Assembly: GCA_026168455.1 (NCBI GenBank)
Contig: CM047431.1
Location: 49,084,032-49,148,031 of the forward strand
Source: Theocolax elegans
Taxonomy: Eukaryota; Arthropoda; Insecta; Hymenoptera; Cerocephalidae
Direction of reading: 5' to 3'
Length of the DNA stretch: 64,000 bases
A program made the position numbers and the translations under genes. The notes below the pieces were generated by a model. That model was not told the origin of the DNA and did not search any database. It saw nothing but the letters and a program-made list of their open reading frames with translations. Shown in pieces: positions 13,562-24,000 of this stretch. The first letter of the stretch is position 1. Every line of letters starts with the position of its first letter.

Positions 13562-13591
13562 GTGCTTCCTCCATGTAGTATATGCTCTAAG
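13562..13591 (-). repeat. Right terminal inverted repeat, P-like element 1
   Basis: Exact reverse complement of 8308-8337, followed at once by the second GCTAGTAC copy. Confidence 0.92.
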
Positions 13592-13599
13592 GCTAGTAC
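13592..13599. repeat. Target-site duplication, right copy (P-like element 1)
   Basis: Second exact copy of GCTAGTAC, abutting the right terminal inverted repeat. Confidence 0.9.
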
Positions 13600-13687
13600 A
13601 AATATATATGTGTATATAAATTTGTATGACACATACGGACATACGTACATTACGGTTCAAATAAAACAAATATTTATGAACCAGACA

Positions 13688-13696
13688 TCACGTGAC
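13688..13696. promoter_or_regulatory. CLEAR-type E-box (TCACGTGAC)
   Basis: TCACGTGAC contains the CACGTG core with the flanking bases preferred by MiT/TFE factors (TFEB in vertebrates, Mitf in Drosophila), which drive lysosomal genes. CLCN7 is a lysosomal gene, so the site fits the downstream gene. In the uninserted arrangement it would lie about 225-230 bp upstream of the ATG; it is now about 7.4 kb away. Confidence 0.5.
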
Positions 13697-13910
13697 AAAC
13701 TTAACCTTACAACTTTACGAGTGTGTGTGTGTGTATCCCCTCCTGATGTAAACATACAAAAGCTAGAACGCAAATTTACATTTGGGCCTACTTACTCATA
13801 CACACATCGCTCTACGCAATGCTTGCAATCTTGACAAGTAATTGATAAGGCCTGAAACTGGAACTTCCTCGACGCCCTCCTTGGAATGAATGCGTGATAT
13901 GTCAGTGGTA

Positions 13911-13917
13911 CTTCAAA
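13911..13917. repeat. Target-site duplication, left copy (P-like element 2)
   Basis: CTTCAAA precedes the left TIR and recurs at 21065-21071. Seven bases match exactly; an eight-base P-type duplication with one end substitution is equally possible. Confidence 0.75.
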
Positions 13918-14396
13918 CAGAGAATATAGAAATACTCTCCCTTTATATATAGAAGGCCAGAAACGCTGATTTCTTGAAGTCGCATGCCGTCCCCCAAGAG
14001 CGTTAGTTCGCTCCCCCATAAGGCAGGCGGCGCGTCAGTCGACGCCTCGTATTAGTAGCCTATTATTTATGGCCGATTCGCGCGGTAATTCTTATTGTTA
14101 CCGACCGCTAATGGTAAGCAGTCAGTAAATTAAATCTGGCTCACCATTTCCAATAAAAAAACGTTATGCAAGATTATATTACATTAATTAAAGAAAGGAA
14201 TCAACAAAATTAAACAAATTTTCTACATCACAAACCTTGAACAACAAACGCAGGGCGATGAACATAAATCATTTTAAGGCAATCTCTTTCAAATTGTTGC
14301 GTTGGTCGAGTGGTTAAGCGCTCATACTTGCGCAGAATCATTTTTGCCCCTGGTTCAAATCTTCTGACTTTTAATTTTTTTTTTTTTTTTGCAATA
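13918..14396 (+). repeat. Left long terminal inverted repeat, P-like element 2
   Basis: Matches the reverse complement of 20574-21064. In order from the outside it contains a TATA-like TTTATATATAG, a GC-rich block (about 13980-14100) with several CG dinucleotides, a tRNA-like module (about 14300-14370) and a T16 run. Confidence 0.9.
14296..14390 (+). other. tRNA-Ser-like pol III module in the left TIR of element 2
   Basis: TGGTCGAGTGGTTAAGCGC (from 14303) closely resembles the A box and D arm of a serine tRNA. GGTTCAAATCT (14352-14362) is a good B box, and T16 follows at 14375-14390. The predicted T, anticodon and acceptor stems do not close, so an intact tRNA is ruled out. The position of this module inside both inverted repeats means the element carries it twice, pointing inward. 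Confidence 0.6.
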
Positions 14397-14996
14397 TTCT
14401 AATTAATAAAATAATTAATAATTAATAATAATAAATGAATGCATTCTAATTATGCAAAAATTCAAAATATTGAAAAGAAATTGAGAAATAAAATTAAAAA
14501 ATAAGAATCTCTGTAATAATTTAATTTATGTAATTGTACAATTTTCGATTCGAAATATTTATTTCTACATTTGTATATAAAAAATATTCTTATACAAAAG
14601 TTAAGTTTTTTAATTTTGAAACTTATAATTCATTATTAACATTCTTACAGTATTAATTAATATTTGATTAAGTAAATATATTACAATATATGCCTGTTTA
14701 TGTGTGTGTTAAAATTCAATTATCTGTTATTGTTAAATAAAATGGAATGTTTGAATAAAATATTTTCGCGGTATAATTTGCTATTGGTCCGTAATATCGT
14801 CCGTTACCTATATACATGTATACATGCTTTAGCAAAACAAAAGAAAATAGTGCGCGAGTTAAAACAATATATATGTTGCCGACGTAGTAACATCTTTGTT
14901 TACTTGCATGTGCAGTGTAGTTTTCTCGCTTGCTTGCATAGTTTTGTAAAAGTAGTATCGATTTTAACTGTTTTATTATACAATCTTTGTGTAAAA

Positions 14997-17157
14997 ATGC
15001 CAAGAGTTACTTGCGCTTACAAAAATTGCCGGAATTCGACGTCCGATAAAAAAAATCTGACATTTCACAGATTTCCGAAAGATGAGAGAGTAAGGTAAGT
15101 AATTTATTAGTAATATTAATAATATATTAATAAACCTTATTAATAAACACCTCGAGAAAAGTGTACCTCGTACTAAACAGAGAAAAAGTAATACGAATTA
15201 AAAGAAAAGTATATGTATATTAATGATTAAAAAAATTTTATTAAATAATTTAGTCTATTAACTGTGTTTACAAATTGAAATAAATTAGAATGAAGCACTG
15301 GGGAAATTACGGAAAAATATTAAACTGTGCACTCGGCAAAATATAGTTCGATTAACATTTTGACGGAAAAAGTCGGCATTGTCGCACGATGTTTCCTGAC
15401 TCTAATATATTAATAAGAGGATTATATATGATCGTTTAAGCATTAGGGGATAGATTTTATATCGTAGATTTCGATTACAGACTGTTTTTGCAATTTTAAT
15501 ATTATTTTAATTAAATTATTAGCTGGTCCATACTACGTACATATGATTTTGTTCCTGTCCCTCTTATTGAACGGTATAAACATTGTTTTAAATCAATATT
15601 TACCGATTTATTTATAGATGTTTATTGGTAAAATAGTTAAAAATGCATTATTAATTGATTTAAATGATATATGCATGTTGTATAAAGGCTAAATAATGTA
15701 TTTCTTTTGGTTGGAAAGTCAACATACAAACGCACTTGAAGGTTACTTTTGAGCTTTTTTTCGGAAAAATTGATATTATTTCAGTATGTATGTTAATCTA
15801 TCGAATCACTATAATATGTGTATGCTTGTTACAGTACGCAAATAACATTTTAAGATTGCGTTTTTAAGTAGAGATTGTATATTATATGTGAGGCTTGAGG
15901 TTTTTTATATTCATTATTGAATCAATTAACCATTTATAAATAAATGATATGTGTGTGTGTGTGTGTGTATATAAGCTGTATTTATGCAAATCAAAGCATT
16001 TTTAAATGCTTGTAAATTAGAGTTGAGTTTTGGTTTTTAATAAACGATTTTTTTTGGATTTTATTCACATGTAAATAGTTGTATGTGAGGAATGGCGATT
16101 TTTGTACAAGTTAAAGTTATTTATCTTCTAGTTGAAGGTTTGTTCAAATAGCTTTATTTATTTTTCAGTTATTGCAAAAATAGACAATTATTTTAAAAAT
16201 ACGTGATACAGAAAATGAATGATATTTTTGGATGAAAAAAAATTGTAAACACTAGTACTTTTTCTCTGTAAAAATTTAAAATCTTCATTACGCTTTATTC
16301 TAATAAAGTAATAATTGTTTGGAGTACTTTTTAAACAAATATTTAAATTAACACAAATTTGTTCCATTAATAAGCCAGTTTCAATTGTTCAGGCCTGACA
16401 TCATTTTGTACACGTTGGATGTAAAAAAGTTTCATCGGTAATTCAATTAATATTCAAATTGTTATAATATTTAACATTACATTACTTAATTGAAACAATT
16501 AAATTATGAAATACTTTTAGTTACATTTTAAAAAAGTTTCGCATCTCTCAGCTGAAAACTAGATTAAATTAAGTATATTTTTTTAATAGAAAGCAATAAA
16601 ATATTGCTTATTCAAACATTAATAAAAATAATTATTCTTTTAATAGTCAATCGACGAAGTTTTTTCCTATGTTCTAAAAAACCTGTAAGATTTCTTTCAG
16701 ATAGTTTACAAAGAATTTAGTTTACAGATACGTCTACAAAGAAGCAAAAGTAAATTGAATAAACAATTGTATTATTTACATTATGCTAGTCTGGACTTTA
16801 TTTTTTATATAATAATTTAATAAAATAAACAAAAATTTCACTGAATGTAAAATATTTTGTTGGACGACTGATTTATTGTGTTAATTAAATAATTAAAAAT
16901 ATGATGAAGTAATAACTTTAATTATTTTTTTTGTGTATATATATGCATGTTTGATTATTATTTATTTAATGTATGCAGAAGGGAGTGGTTTCGGAGATCT
17001 GGTAATGAAGATTTTGAGCGACTGAATTCTCAGCAATTGGACTGTAAGCGCATGTGCAGTGAGCATTTTTTAGAAAGTGATTTTTTGATTTATGGTGTGG
17101 GTAGAAAAGTTATTCAACCAAATAGTCTTCCGCATGAAATTAGTATTGATAGTAGTG

Positions 17158-17193
<36 letters not shown>

Positions 17194-19781
17194 CATGCAA
17201 TCATTCTTCAAATAGTACTAATTATTTACTTCTTCCTACTAACCAACTTGCTTCTACTTCTGCTTCTTCAAGGGCTAGTTATTCTGTAGATATTAGTGAC
17301 AGCATGTGTAGTGCTTCTTCATCAACTAACAGCATTCATTCTGCAACTTCTAATTCTGATTCTAATTCTAATCTCTTATCTGAAGATATCTGTTTAGAAA
17401 ATAAAACAATTGCAACGTCTTCAAAAACCGTTAAAAAAGTTTTAATACGGAAATGTAAAAAACCAATAAAAGGCCGCAATACTAAAAATGTTAATGTAAA
17501 TCGCTGTAAAATTAATCGTGTTAATCCTCCAGACAATGTAAATATTTTATTAACAAGAATTAAAAATCTGAAAGCGCAAAAAAAAATTTTACAGCAGACA
17601 ATTAGAAGATTAAATGAGAAGCAAAATAAACCTCTAACAAAGGACCAATTACTTCAATCTGCGAAAAATTATTTAAATGAAAATTCAATTACTTTTCTAA
17701 AGATGCAGTTAAATCATCGCGATTTCAAAAAAAGGTGGGAACAAGATGAAAAATATTTCGCGTTGGGTTTATATTATAAATCGCCGAAAGCTTATAAATA
17801 TTTAAGAGATGAAAAAAAAATCGCGCTTCCGTGTATATCGTTAATGAAGGAATGGGTTAATGAATTAACGTTACAACCGGGTATTAATTCGGATTTATTT
17901 GAAGTTTTATCGAATAAAGCGGAATCAATGACGGACTATGAAAAAGAATGCGTACTAATTTGGGACGAAATGGCAATTAAACCGTGTTTAGAATACAATC
18001 TAAAAGACGATTATATTGAAGGGTTTGTTGATCTCGGTAAATATAACCGGTATGATAAAATCGCAAATACGGCGTTCGTTGCAATGTTATCGGGATTATC
18101 ACATAATTGGAAACAGGCCATTTTTTTCGCATTTTCAAAAGGCCCAATAGATGATAAAATTCTACCGCGAATAATTAACGATTTAATTGATGAAGTTGAA
18201 AAAACTGGGCTTAAAATAAGGATGATGACTTGCGATCAGGGTGCGTCTAATCAAAGTGCGATTCGACAATTAAATATTACGGAAGATGCTCCTTATATAC
18301 AACGGTACGATCGTAAAATATTTTTTAACTATGATACTCCTCACCTTATTAAATGTTGGCGTAATAATTTAATAAATAATAATTATGTAATAAATAATAA
18401 TTCCATTTCGTGGGATGCGATTCGTGAATTAAGAGAACTCGAAAGAGGTAAAACATGCAAAGCAGCGCCTAAATTAACAACTCGACATTTACAACCGACT
18501 AATTTTCAGAAAATGAACGTTAAACTAGCGGTTCAAATTTTCAGTGCTTCCGTATCGCGTGCAATGATGGCGGGACATAAAACTAATGAATTAAAACACC
18601 CTGATTGCGTCGAAACTGCGAATTTTTTATGGGAAATGAATAAAATTTTTGATTGTTTAAATGCGCGACATCCAAACGATCCAAACCCTGTAAAACGCGG
18701 TTTGTCTATTAACAATCCGGAAGTCGAAAAATATTTAATTAATATCATACACTGGATAAGTGAAATTAAAATGTTTACCGGGTTTAAATATAAGTATCCT
18801 GATTGTTTCGTAAATTTAATTTTAACAATTAAAAGTATTTTGATGTTTTGGGAAGATTTAAAAAAAGAACAACGGTATTATTTATTAACAGGTAAATTAA
18901 ATCAGGATCCACTTGAAAACTTTTTTGCGATAATGAGAGCACTATCCGGAAATAATACGCACCCGACAGCTTTGCAATTACGAAAAAATTTTCAGCACGC
19001 TACAGTAACAACATTATTGTTTCCACCACCGGGCGCTAATTGTCAACCAGATGAATGTTTAACTTTGCTAAATAATTACTCGGACATTGTCAAGAAAGAT
19101 AAAAAAGAACTTCAATCTATTAAAGAACGTAAAAAAAAGGACGTAGAATTAAAAATGCAAACGTGGTCAATTACAGAATATTTTGATAATGATTTTAACA
19201 TTGATTTTACTGCCGAGCCGGAAACTGATGTAGTTAAAGATAACTCTGACATAATAGATACAACTTTAGAAAAATGCGCGATGAAATACGTTGCAGGATA
19301 TTGCGTGTTTAAATGTTTAAATAAATTCGGGTGTAAAAATTGTGAATTAACTTTAACACGAGGAAGTCAGAGCTTAGATAACAATGACGATTTATTAATT
19401 TTTTGGAAAGCTTATAAAATTCCGGAAAACGAATTAGGTAATTTAAAAGTTCCGTCTGATGATTTTTTTAGTGTTATTTTGACCGCGTATGAAGTATTTA
19501 AAAAAGACTTTTTTAATAATTACATTGAAAAAAATATAGCTTTGTTTTGTAAAAAATCTTTAACTGCAGTTATTTCAAGTAAATTTTCTGATTTTTGGAT
19601 TTCTTCTGAATGTAAAGATCATAGAGATTATATAATTGATTTATTTGTTAGAGTACATATTTTTTATTTTCTCAAGTACATATCTAGAAATTATCGCGAT
19701 GCTAATTGTAAAACAAGCTCTGCTTCCTCCAATTTTATACCGGGTAAACCCTGCGCTAAATTGCAAAAATTATCGCGTTAA
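14997..19781 (+). CDS. P-element/THAP9-like transposase of element 2, about 966 aa, two exons
   Basis: Exon 1 is 14997-15094 and exon 2 is 16979-19781, with a 1.88-kb intron; the split codon AG|A keeps phase, giving 967 codons including the stop. The N terminus is a THAP C2CH zinc finger (MPRVTCAYKNC..., FHRFP, W, CSEHF, NSLPHEI). A serine-rich, low-complexity linker (about residues 90-165) and a basic, coiled-coil-like stretch (about 220-250) follow. The RNase H-like core has LIWDEM (D about 362), MMTCDQG (D about 452), DTPHLIKCWRN and QDPLENFF (E about 679). AMKYVAGYCVFKC and a C..C pair lie near the C terminus. It is clearly diverged from the element 1 enzyme, so the two elements are separate families. 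No disabling change was seen. Confidence 0.9.
15095..16978 (+). other. Intron of the element 2 transposase gene
   Basis: Donor GTAAGT at 15095 and acceptor TATGCAG ending at 16978. The intron is AT-rich, has a short GT run near 15950, and shows no internal frame worth calling. In the Drosophila P element, splicing controls tissue-specific transposase output; nothing here shows whether this intron is regulated. Confidence 0.75.
17148..17195 (+). repeat. AGT/GGT trinucleotide run coding poly-serine
   Basis: A run of AGT codons interrupted by GGT inside the transposase linker encodes about 14 Ser with a few Gly. Such in-frame repeats change length without shifting frame. Confidence 0.9.
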
Positions 19782-20573
19782 TAGTAAAATCAATAATCTA
19801 TATTGTAAAAAATGTAAATAATGTAAAAATATTGTAAAAACTTTTAAGGACGCATAAATAAAAAACTAAATTAATTATAAGATACGTTTTAAATTTTCTA
19901 AAATAAAATATCCACATTGTTTCATTTTCTTTTTCTCTCTTAGAGTTTAAGCAAGATCCCAAGTATTTTTATATTTCTTTCACGTTCGTTTCAATTATTT
20001 TATAACATTAAATAATTAATTTTTTATTTCAGAGTGTATTTTATTTACTTTTTGTTGCAATTTATAATGTTGGAATCTTGCTACTTGTAAATATAATTGT
20101 GTATACAACTAACATACCTCATACCCAATATCTACTAACACTGTAAATAATTGAACCTACCCAATTCCATCCCTTCCCATCCTGATGGAAGAATATCTGC
20201 CACCTCCCCGCTGGTTTCCGTCGGGTAATATTAATAACATTGTTGCACATTAATATTCATTTTATATTTATTTATATTTTTACTAACTAACAACTATTTT
20301 TAAACATTAAATTACAAATGTTATTGATATTAGCTAAGAGCAGGAAAATTATTTTTTATATGTAAAATACCTTGGGAACAGTTTTATTTCTTTTTGCAAT
20401 ATTTTATTTCAAGTAATTATTTTTATTCTAATTGCTCTTGAGTAATTTTTTATTTATGTTTATGTATGCAGATTTTATATAGACAAAATGTACATTTATA
20501 ATATCTAAATTATTATTTTCAATGTGCTGCGATTTCAATATTTGGAAAACTAAAATGCATTACAATTGATAAC
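19782..20573. other. Element 2 region between transposase stop and right TIR
   Basis: AT-rich, non-coding and probably the 3' UTR and spacer; several AATAAA-like strings occur within 100 bp of the stop (for example near 19855). Confidence 0.6.
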
Positions 20574-20580
20574 TATTGCA

Positions 20581-20684
20581 AAAAAAAAAAAAAAAAATTA
20601 AAAGTCAGAAGATTTGAACCAGGGGCAAAAATGATTCTGCGCAAGTATGAGCGCTTAACCACTCGACCAACGCATCAATTTGAA
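20581..20684 (-). other. tRNA-Ser-like pol III module in the right TIR of element 2
   Basis: Reverse-complement copy of the module at 14296-14390, with the same A-box and B-box strings and a run of about 17 A on the plus strand serving as the T-run terminator on the minus strand. One substitution distinguishes GTTGCG (left) from GATGCG (right). Confidence 0.6.
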
Positions 20685-21030
20685 AGAGATTGCCTTAAAA
20701 TGATTTATATTCATCGCCCTGCGTTTGTTGTTCAAGGTTTGTGATGTAGAAAATTTGTTTAATTTTGTTGATTCCTTTCTTTAATTAATGTAATATAATC
20801 TTGCATAACGTTTTTTTATTGGAAATGGTGAGCCAGATTTAATTTACTGACTGCTTACCCTTAGCGGTCGGTAACAATAAGAATTACCGCGCGAATCGGC
20901 CATAAATAATAGGCTACTAATACGAGACGTCGACTGACGCGCCGCCTGCCTTATGGGGGAGCGAACTAACGCTCTTGGGGGACGGCCAGGGACGGCATGC
21001 GACTTCAAGAAATCAGCGTTTCTGGCCTTC

Positions 21031-21040
21031 TATATATAAA
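21031..21040 (+). promoter_or_regulatory. TATA-like box in the outer end of the right TIR, facing ClC-b
   Basis: TATATATAAA lies 25-30 bp before the element/host junction and reads outward. Transcription from it would begin at about 21062-21068, leaving a leader of roughly 10 bases before the ClC-b ATG. The tract is partly palindromic, so it could equally serve inward transcription. Function is inferred. Confidence 0.35.
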
Positions 21041-21064
21041 GGGAGAGTATTTCTATATTCTCTG

Positions 21065-21071
21065 CTTCAAA
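21065..21071. repeat. Target-site duplication, right copy (P-like element 2)
   Basis: CTTCAAA, identical to 13911-13917, directly followed by GAAG and the ClC-b ATG. Confidence 0.75.
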
Positions 21072-21075
21072 GAAG

Positions 21076-24000
21076 ATGACGACTGATCCTTCGTCTCATG
21101 TCAACGTCCTTATAAATGCCAGCAGTAGTAACAGTGTCAACGATGATGAGGATGACAAGAGATTGCTTAAACCAAAGACTGCGGCAACTACACCTAGGAA
21201 TAATTTTCGCTCTTACTCCAATGAGGGTGCCAGCGTTAGATTTCGAGTAAGTATTTTTATCCATGTGTATAAACAATTACTACATCTAAATAATACAACG
21301 TTGTCCATTCTTTAGAATATAGAACACACAAGTGATAGCATCAGAAATATCCTGGAGAGTGTGTCAACTCGACAAACTATTAGATTCAATTCGGATCAAG
21401 TTACTGTTGGAGATACAAATTTCTTATCCAGTAATTACGAGGTGTTTTTAACAGTCATTCTACTGTACAATGATTCATTAGTCAAACTGTTGTGCTTATT
21501 GGTCATACATTTATCTATTGGTATTTTATTTTTAGAGTCTGGATTATGACACTTGCGAAAATAATTTGCTCCAGGATGAAGAGAGGAAGAAAGGATATAA
21601 ATTTATTGTCAAGAAAAACATAGCAAGATGGTTCATATTTTTATTGATTGGCATTTTTACAGCTTTGGTTGCATGCTTCATTGATATTTCTATAGAACAG
21701 ATATCAAGAGCAAAGTACAGTTATTTAAAAAGTCGTATCCTTTTTTATACAATGCAATTGCATCTCAAATGTATTTGCTATTATTCATTTATTAAATTAA
21801 CTTTTTTTTAAATCGTTAATTTAATCCTGTTTTTTTTTGACACTGGTTTTAAAAAATGTAAATTTCAGAATTCAGACAGAATATTTTCTTAACTTTTTGC
21901 GTAATAGTTGTCGATGATTGTATACAAAGTGAAAAAAATTTGTGTCTTTGGATTCCATCTGCAATGTGGGGTATATTAAACATGGCCCCAGTTTTAATTG
22001 GTGCAGTATTAGTAACTTATCTAGAACCTATTGCTGGTGGAAGTGGCATTCCACAAGTAAAATGTTACTTGAACGGTGTGAAAATTCCACGAGTTGTTAG
22101 GATAAAGACGCTAGTTGTTAAAATTGTAGGAGTAATTACAACAGTGGTTGGCGGACTTGCTGCAGGAAAAGTATAAATTTATTTTGACATCAATAATCAC
22201 AAATGATTAATTATTTAACTGTTGATAAATAAGATGAAAATATTATTTAAGGAAGGACCTATGATACATGCAGGGGCAGTGATTGCAGCTGGAATTTCTC
22301 AAGGAAAAAGTACAACTTTTAAGAAAGATTTAAATATTTTCAAATATTTTAGAGAAGATCATGAAAAACGAGATTTTGTTTCTGGTGGAGCAGCAGCTGG
22401 AGTATCTGCTGCTTTTGGTGCTCCTATTGGTATGTCTTAATTTATTTATTTACTTACTAAATAAAGCTTGTATTTTAAATGTACTAAATTTATAAAATCT
22501 ACTTTTATATAGATGAATTTTTTATTATATTATTTTTGTATAATTAAATTTATTTAAAATTCATTTTAGTTTTTTTGTAACAGAATAATTATTTAAATGT
22601 ATAATATTTCCTAGTAAATAATAAACAAAAGTTTTTTTATTTACATTAACTTACATTTAGGATTTGATTCATTTATTATAAATTTTTTAGGTGGTGTACT
22701 ATTTAGTATCGAAGAAGGTGCTAGTTTTTTTAATCAAATGTTAACTCTAAGGACAACTTTAGCTTGTATGATCTCAACATTTACTCTCAATGTTGTTCTC
22801 AGTGCCTATCATGGACGTCCTGGAGATTTGTCCTATCCAGGCCTGTTGAATTTAGGAAAATTTGAAACAATTTGTTATCAAATTTATGAGATTCCTTTGT
22901 TCATTATCATGGGAATAATAGGTGGTTTACTCGGTTCCTTATGGAATCATTTAAATTATAAGCTTACATATTTTCGTATGAAATATATTAGACCAAAATG
23001 GTTAAAAGTTATTGAAGCTCTTAGTGTAGCAGCTATGAGTTCTATAATAGGTTTTTTGATGATTTTCTTTATCGATGATTGCAAACCATTAGATGAAAAG
23101 CATTCCATTGAAAATCCAGTTCGGATGTATTGTCCAGAGAATCAATATAGTGCTGTTGCTGCTTTATGGTTTCAGACTCCAGAAAGTACCGTTCGTTCAC
23201 TATTTCATGCTCCTTCAGGTAAATCTTGCATTAAAATTTACTTGATTTTAAATAAGAATATATTTAAAGATTTATTTATTACTTTTGTTACAGGTTCACA
23301 TAACGATGTAACTCTAGCATATTTCGTAATTTTTTATTTTATTCTTGCTGTCTGTACATTTGGACTATCAATGTCTGGTGGAATATTTATTCCTTCATTA
23401 CTTATTGGATCTGCCTGGGGTAGATTAGTTGGTTCAGGATTAGCAAGATTGTTTCCTGGTTATGTAAGTACTTTTTATTAATCAAACATTTAACATGTCA
23501 GAGCAAGTATTTAAAAAATTTGTAATTGTATAGGCATTTGTTGATCCTGGAAAATACGCTTTATTTGGAGCTGCTGCTCAATTAGGTGGAATTGTAAGAA
23601 TGACAGTTAGTTTAACAGTTATCCTCATTGAGGCAACTCAAGGAATATCATTTGGTTTGCCAGTATTAATTGTTTTAATTGTTGCAAAGTGGACGGGCGA
23701 CTTTTTTAACGAGGTAACTTGAATGAATAATAAATTTTCTAATAATTTATTAATAAACGTACATGTTTTTTAGGGAATATACGAAATTCTTATACAAATG
23801 GCAGGTGTACCCATTTTACCGTGGGAACCTCCACCTTTGTCAAATAATATTTATGCTAGTGAAATTATGAGCCACCCAGTAGTTACTTTAAAAACTACCG
23901 AAAACGTTGGTCACGTTGTAGAATTATTGAAATGTGTCACTTTTAATGGGTTTCCAGTTGTTGATCCGCCAAATGGTGATCGGGTATATGTCGTATTACT

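Larger units (their letters stand above)
8308..13591 (-). mobile_element. P-superfamily DNA transposon 1, complete, 5284 bp
   Basis: The element is bounded by exact 30-bp inverted termini (8308-8337 and 13562-13591, beginning CTTAGAGCATATACTACATG) and an 8-bp target duplication GCTAGTAC. Just inside, a second inverted similarity pairs about 8361-8405 with about 13493-13548 (GATAGTTT.GGTAC flanked by CT-rich tracts), the usual place for subterminal transposase sites. The interior encodes one THAP-type transposase on the minus strand with all six exons open, so the copy looks autonomous. Perfect termini and target duplication imply a fairly recent insertion. It lies upstream of ClC-b and about 320 bp from a second P-like element. 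Confidence 0.93.
13600..13917 (+). promoter_or_regulatory. Host DNA island: probable original ClC-b promoter and leader
   Basis: Removing the two transposons joins this segment directly to GAAGATG at 21072, so before the second insertion it lay immediately upstream of the ClC-b start codon. It contains a TCACGTGAC site (13688-13696), a (GT)n run near 13725 and a GC-richer 3' third (about 13840-13910) consistent with a 5' leader. No convincing coding frame is present; the short minus-strand frame at 13792-14019 crosses the transposon boundary and is an artefact. Promoter activity is inferred from position and the motif. Confidence 0.5.
13918..21064 (+). mobile_element. P-superfamily DNA transposon 2, complete, 7147 bp, with long TIRs
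   Basis: The element starts CAGAGAATATAGAAATACTC and ends with the reverse complement. Its inverted repeats are far longer than usual for this superfamily: 13918-14396 and 20574-21064, about 480-490 bp. They differ by a handful of substitutions, one 10-bp tandem duplication in the right arm (near 20984-21000) and the length of a T run, so they are about 99% identical. The interior carries one intact THAP transposase. High arm identity implies recent insertion or recent homogenisation. The right end lies 11 bp before the ATG of ClC-b. Confidence 0.9.
20574..21064 (-). repeat. Right long terminal inverted repeat, P-like element 2
   Basis: Inverted copy of 13918-14396, about 12 bp longer because of a 10-bp duplication (GGACGGCCAGGGACGGC region) and a slightly longer A/T run. 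Confidence 0.9.

Noticed and set aside
13792..14019. 75-codon minus-strand frame
   Set aside because: It crosses the boundary between host DNA and the left TIR of P-like element 2, so it is a chance frame.
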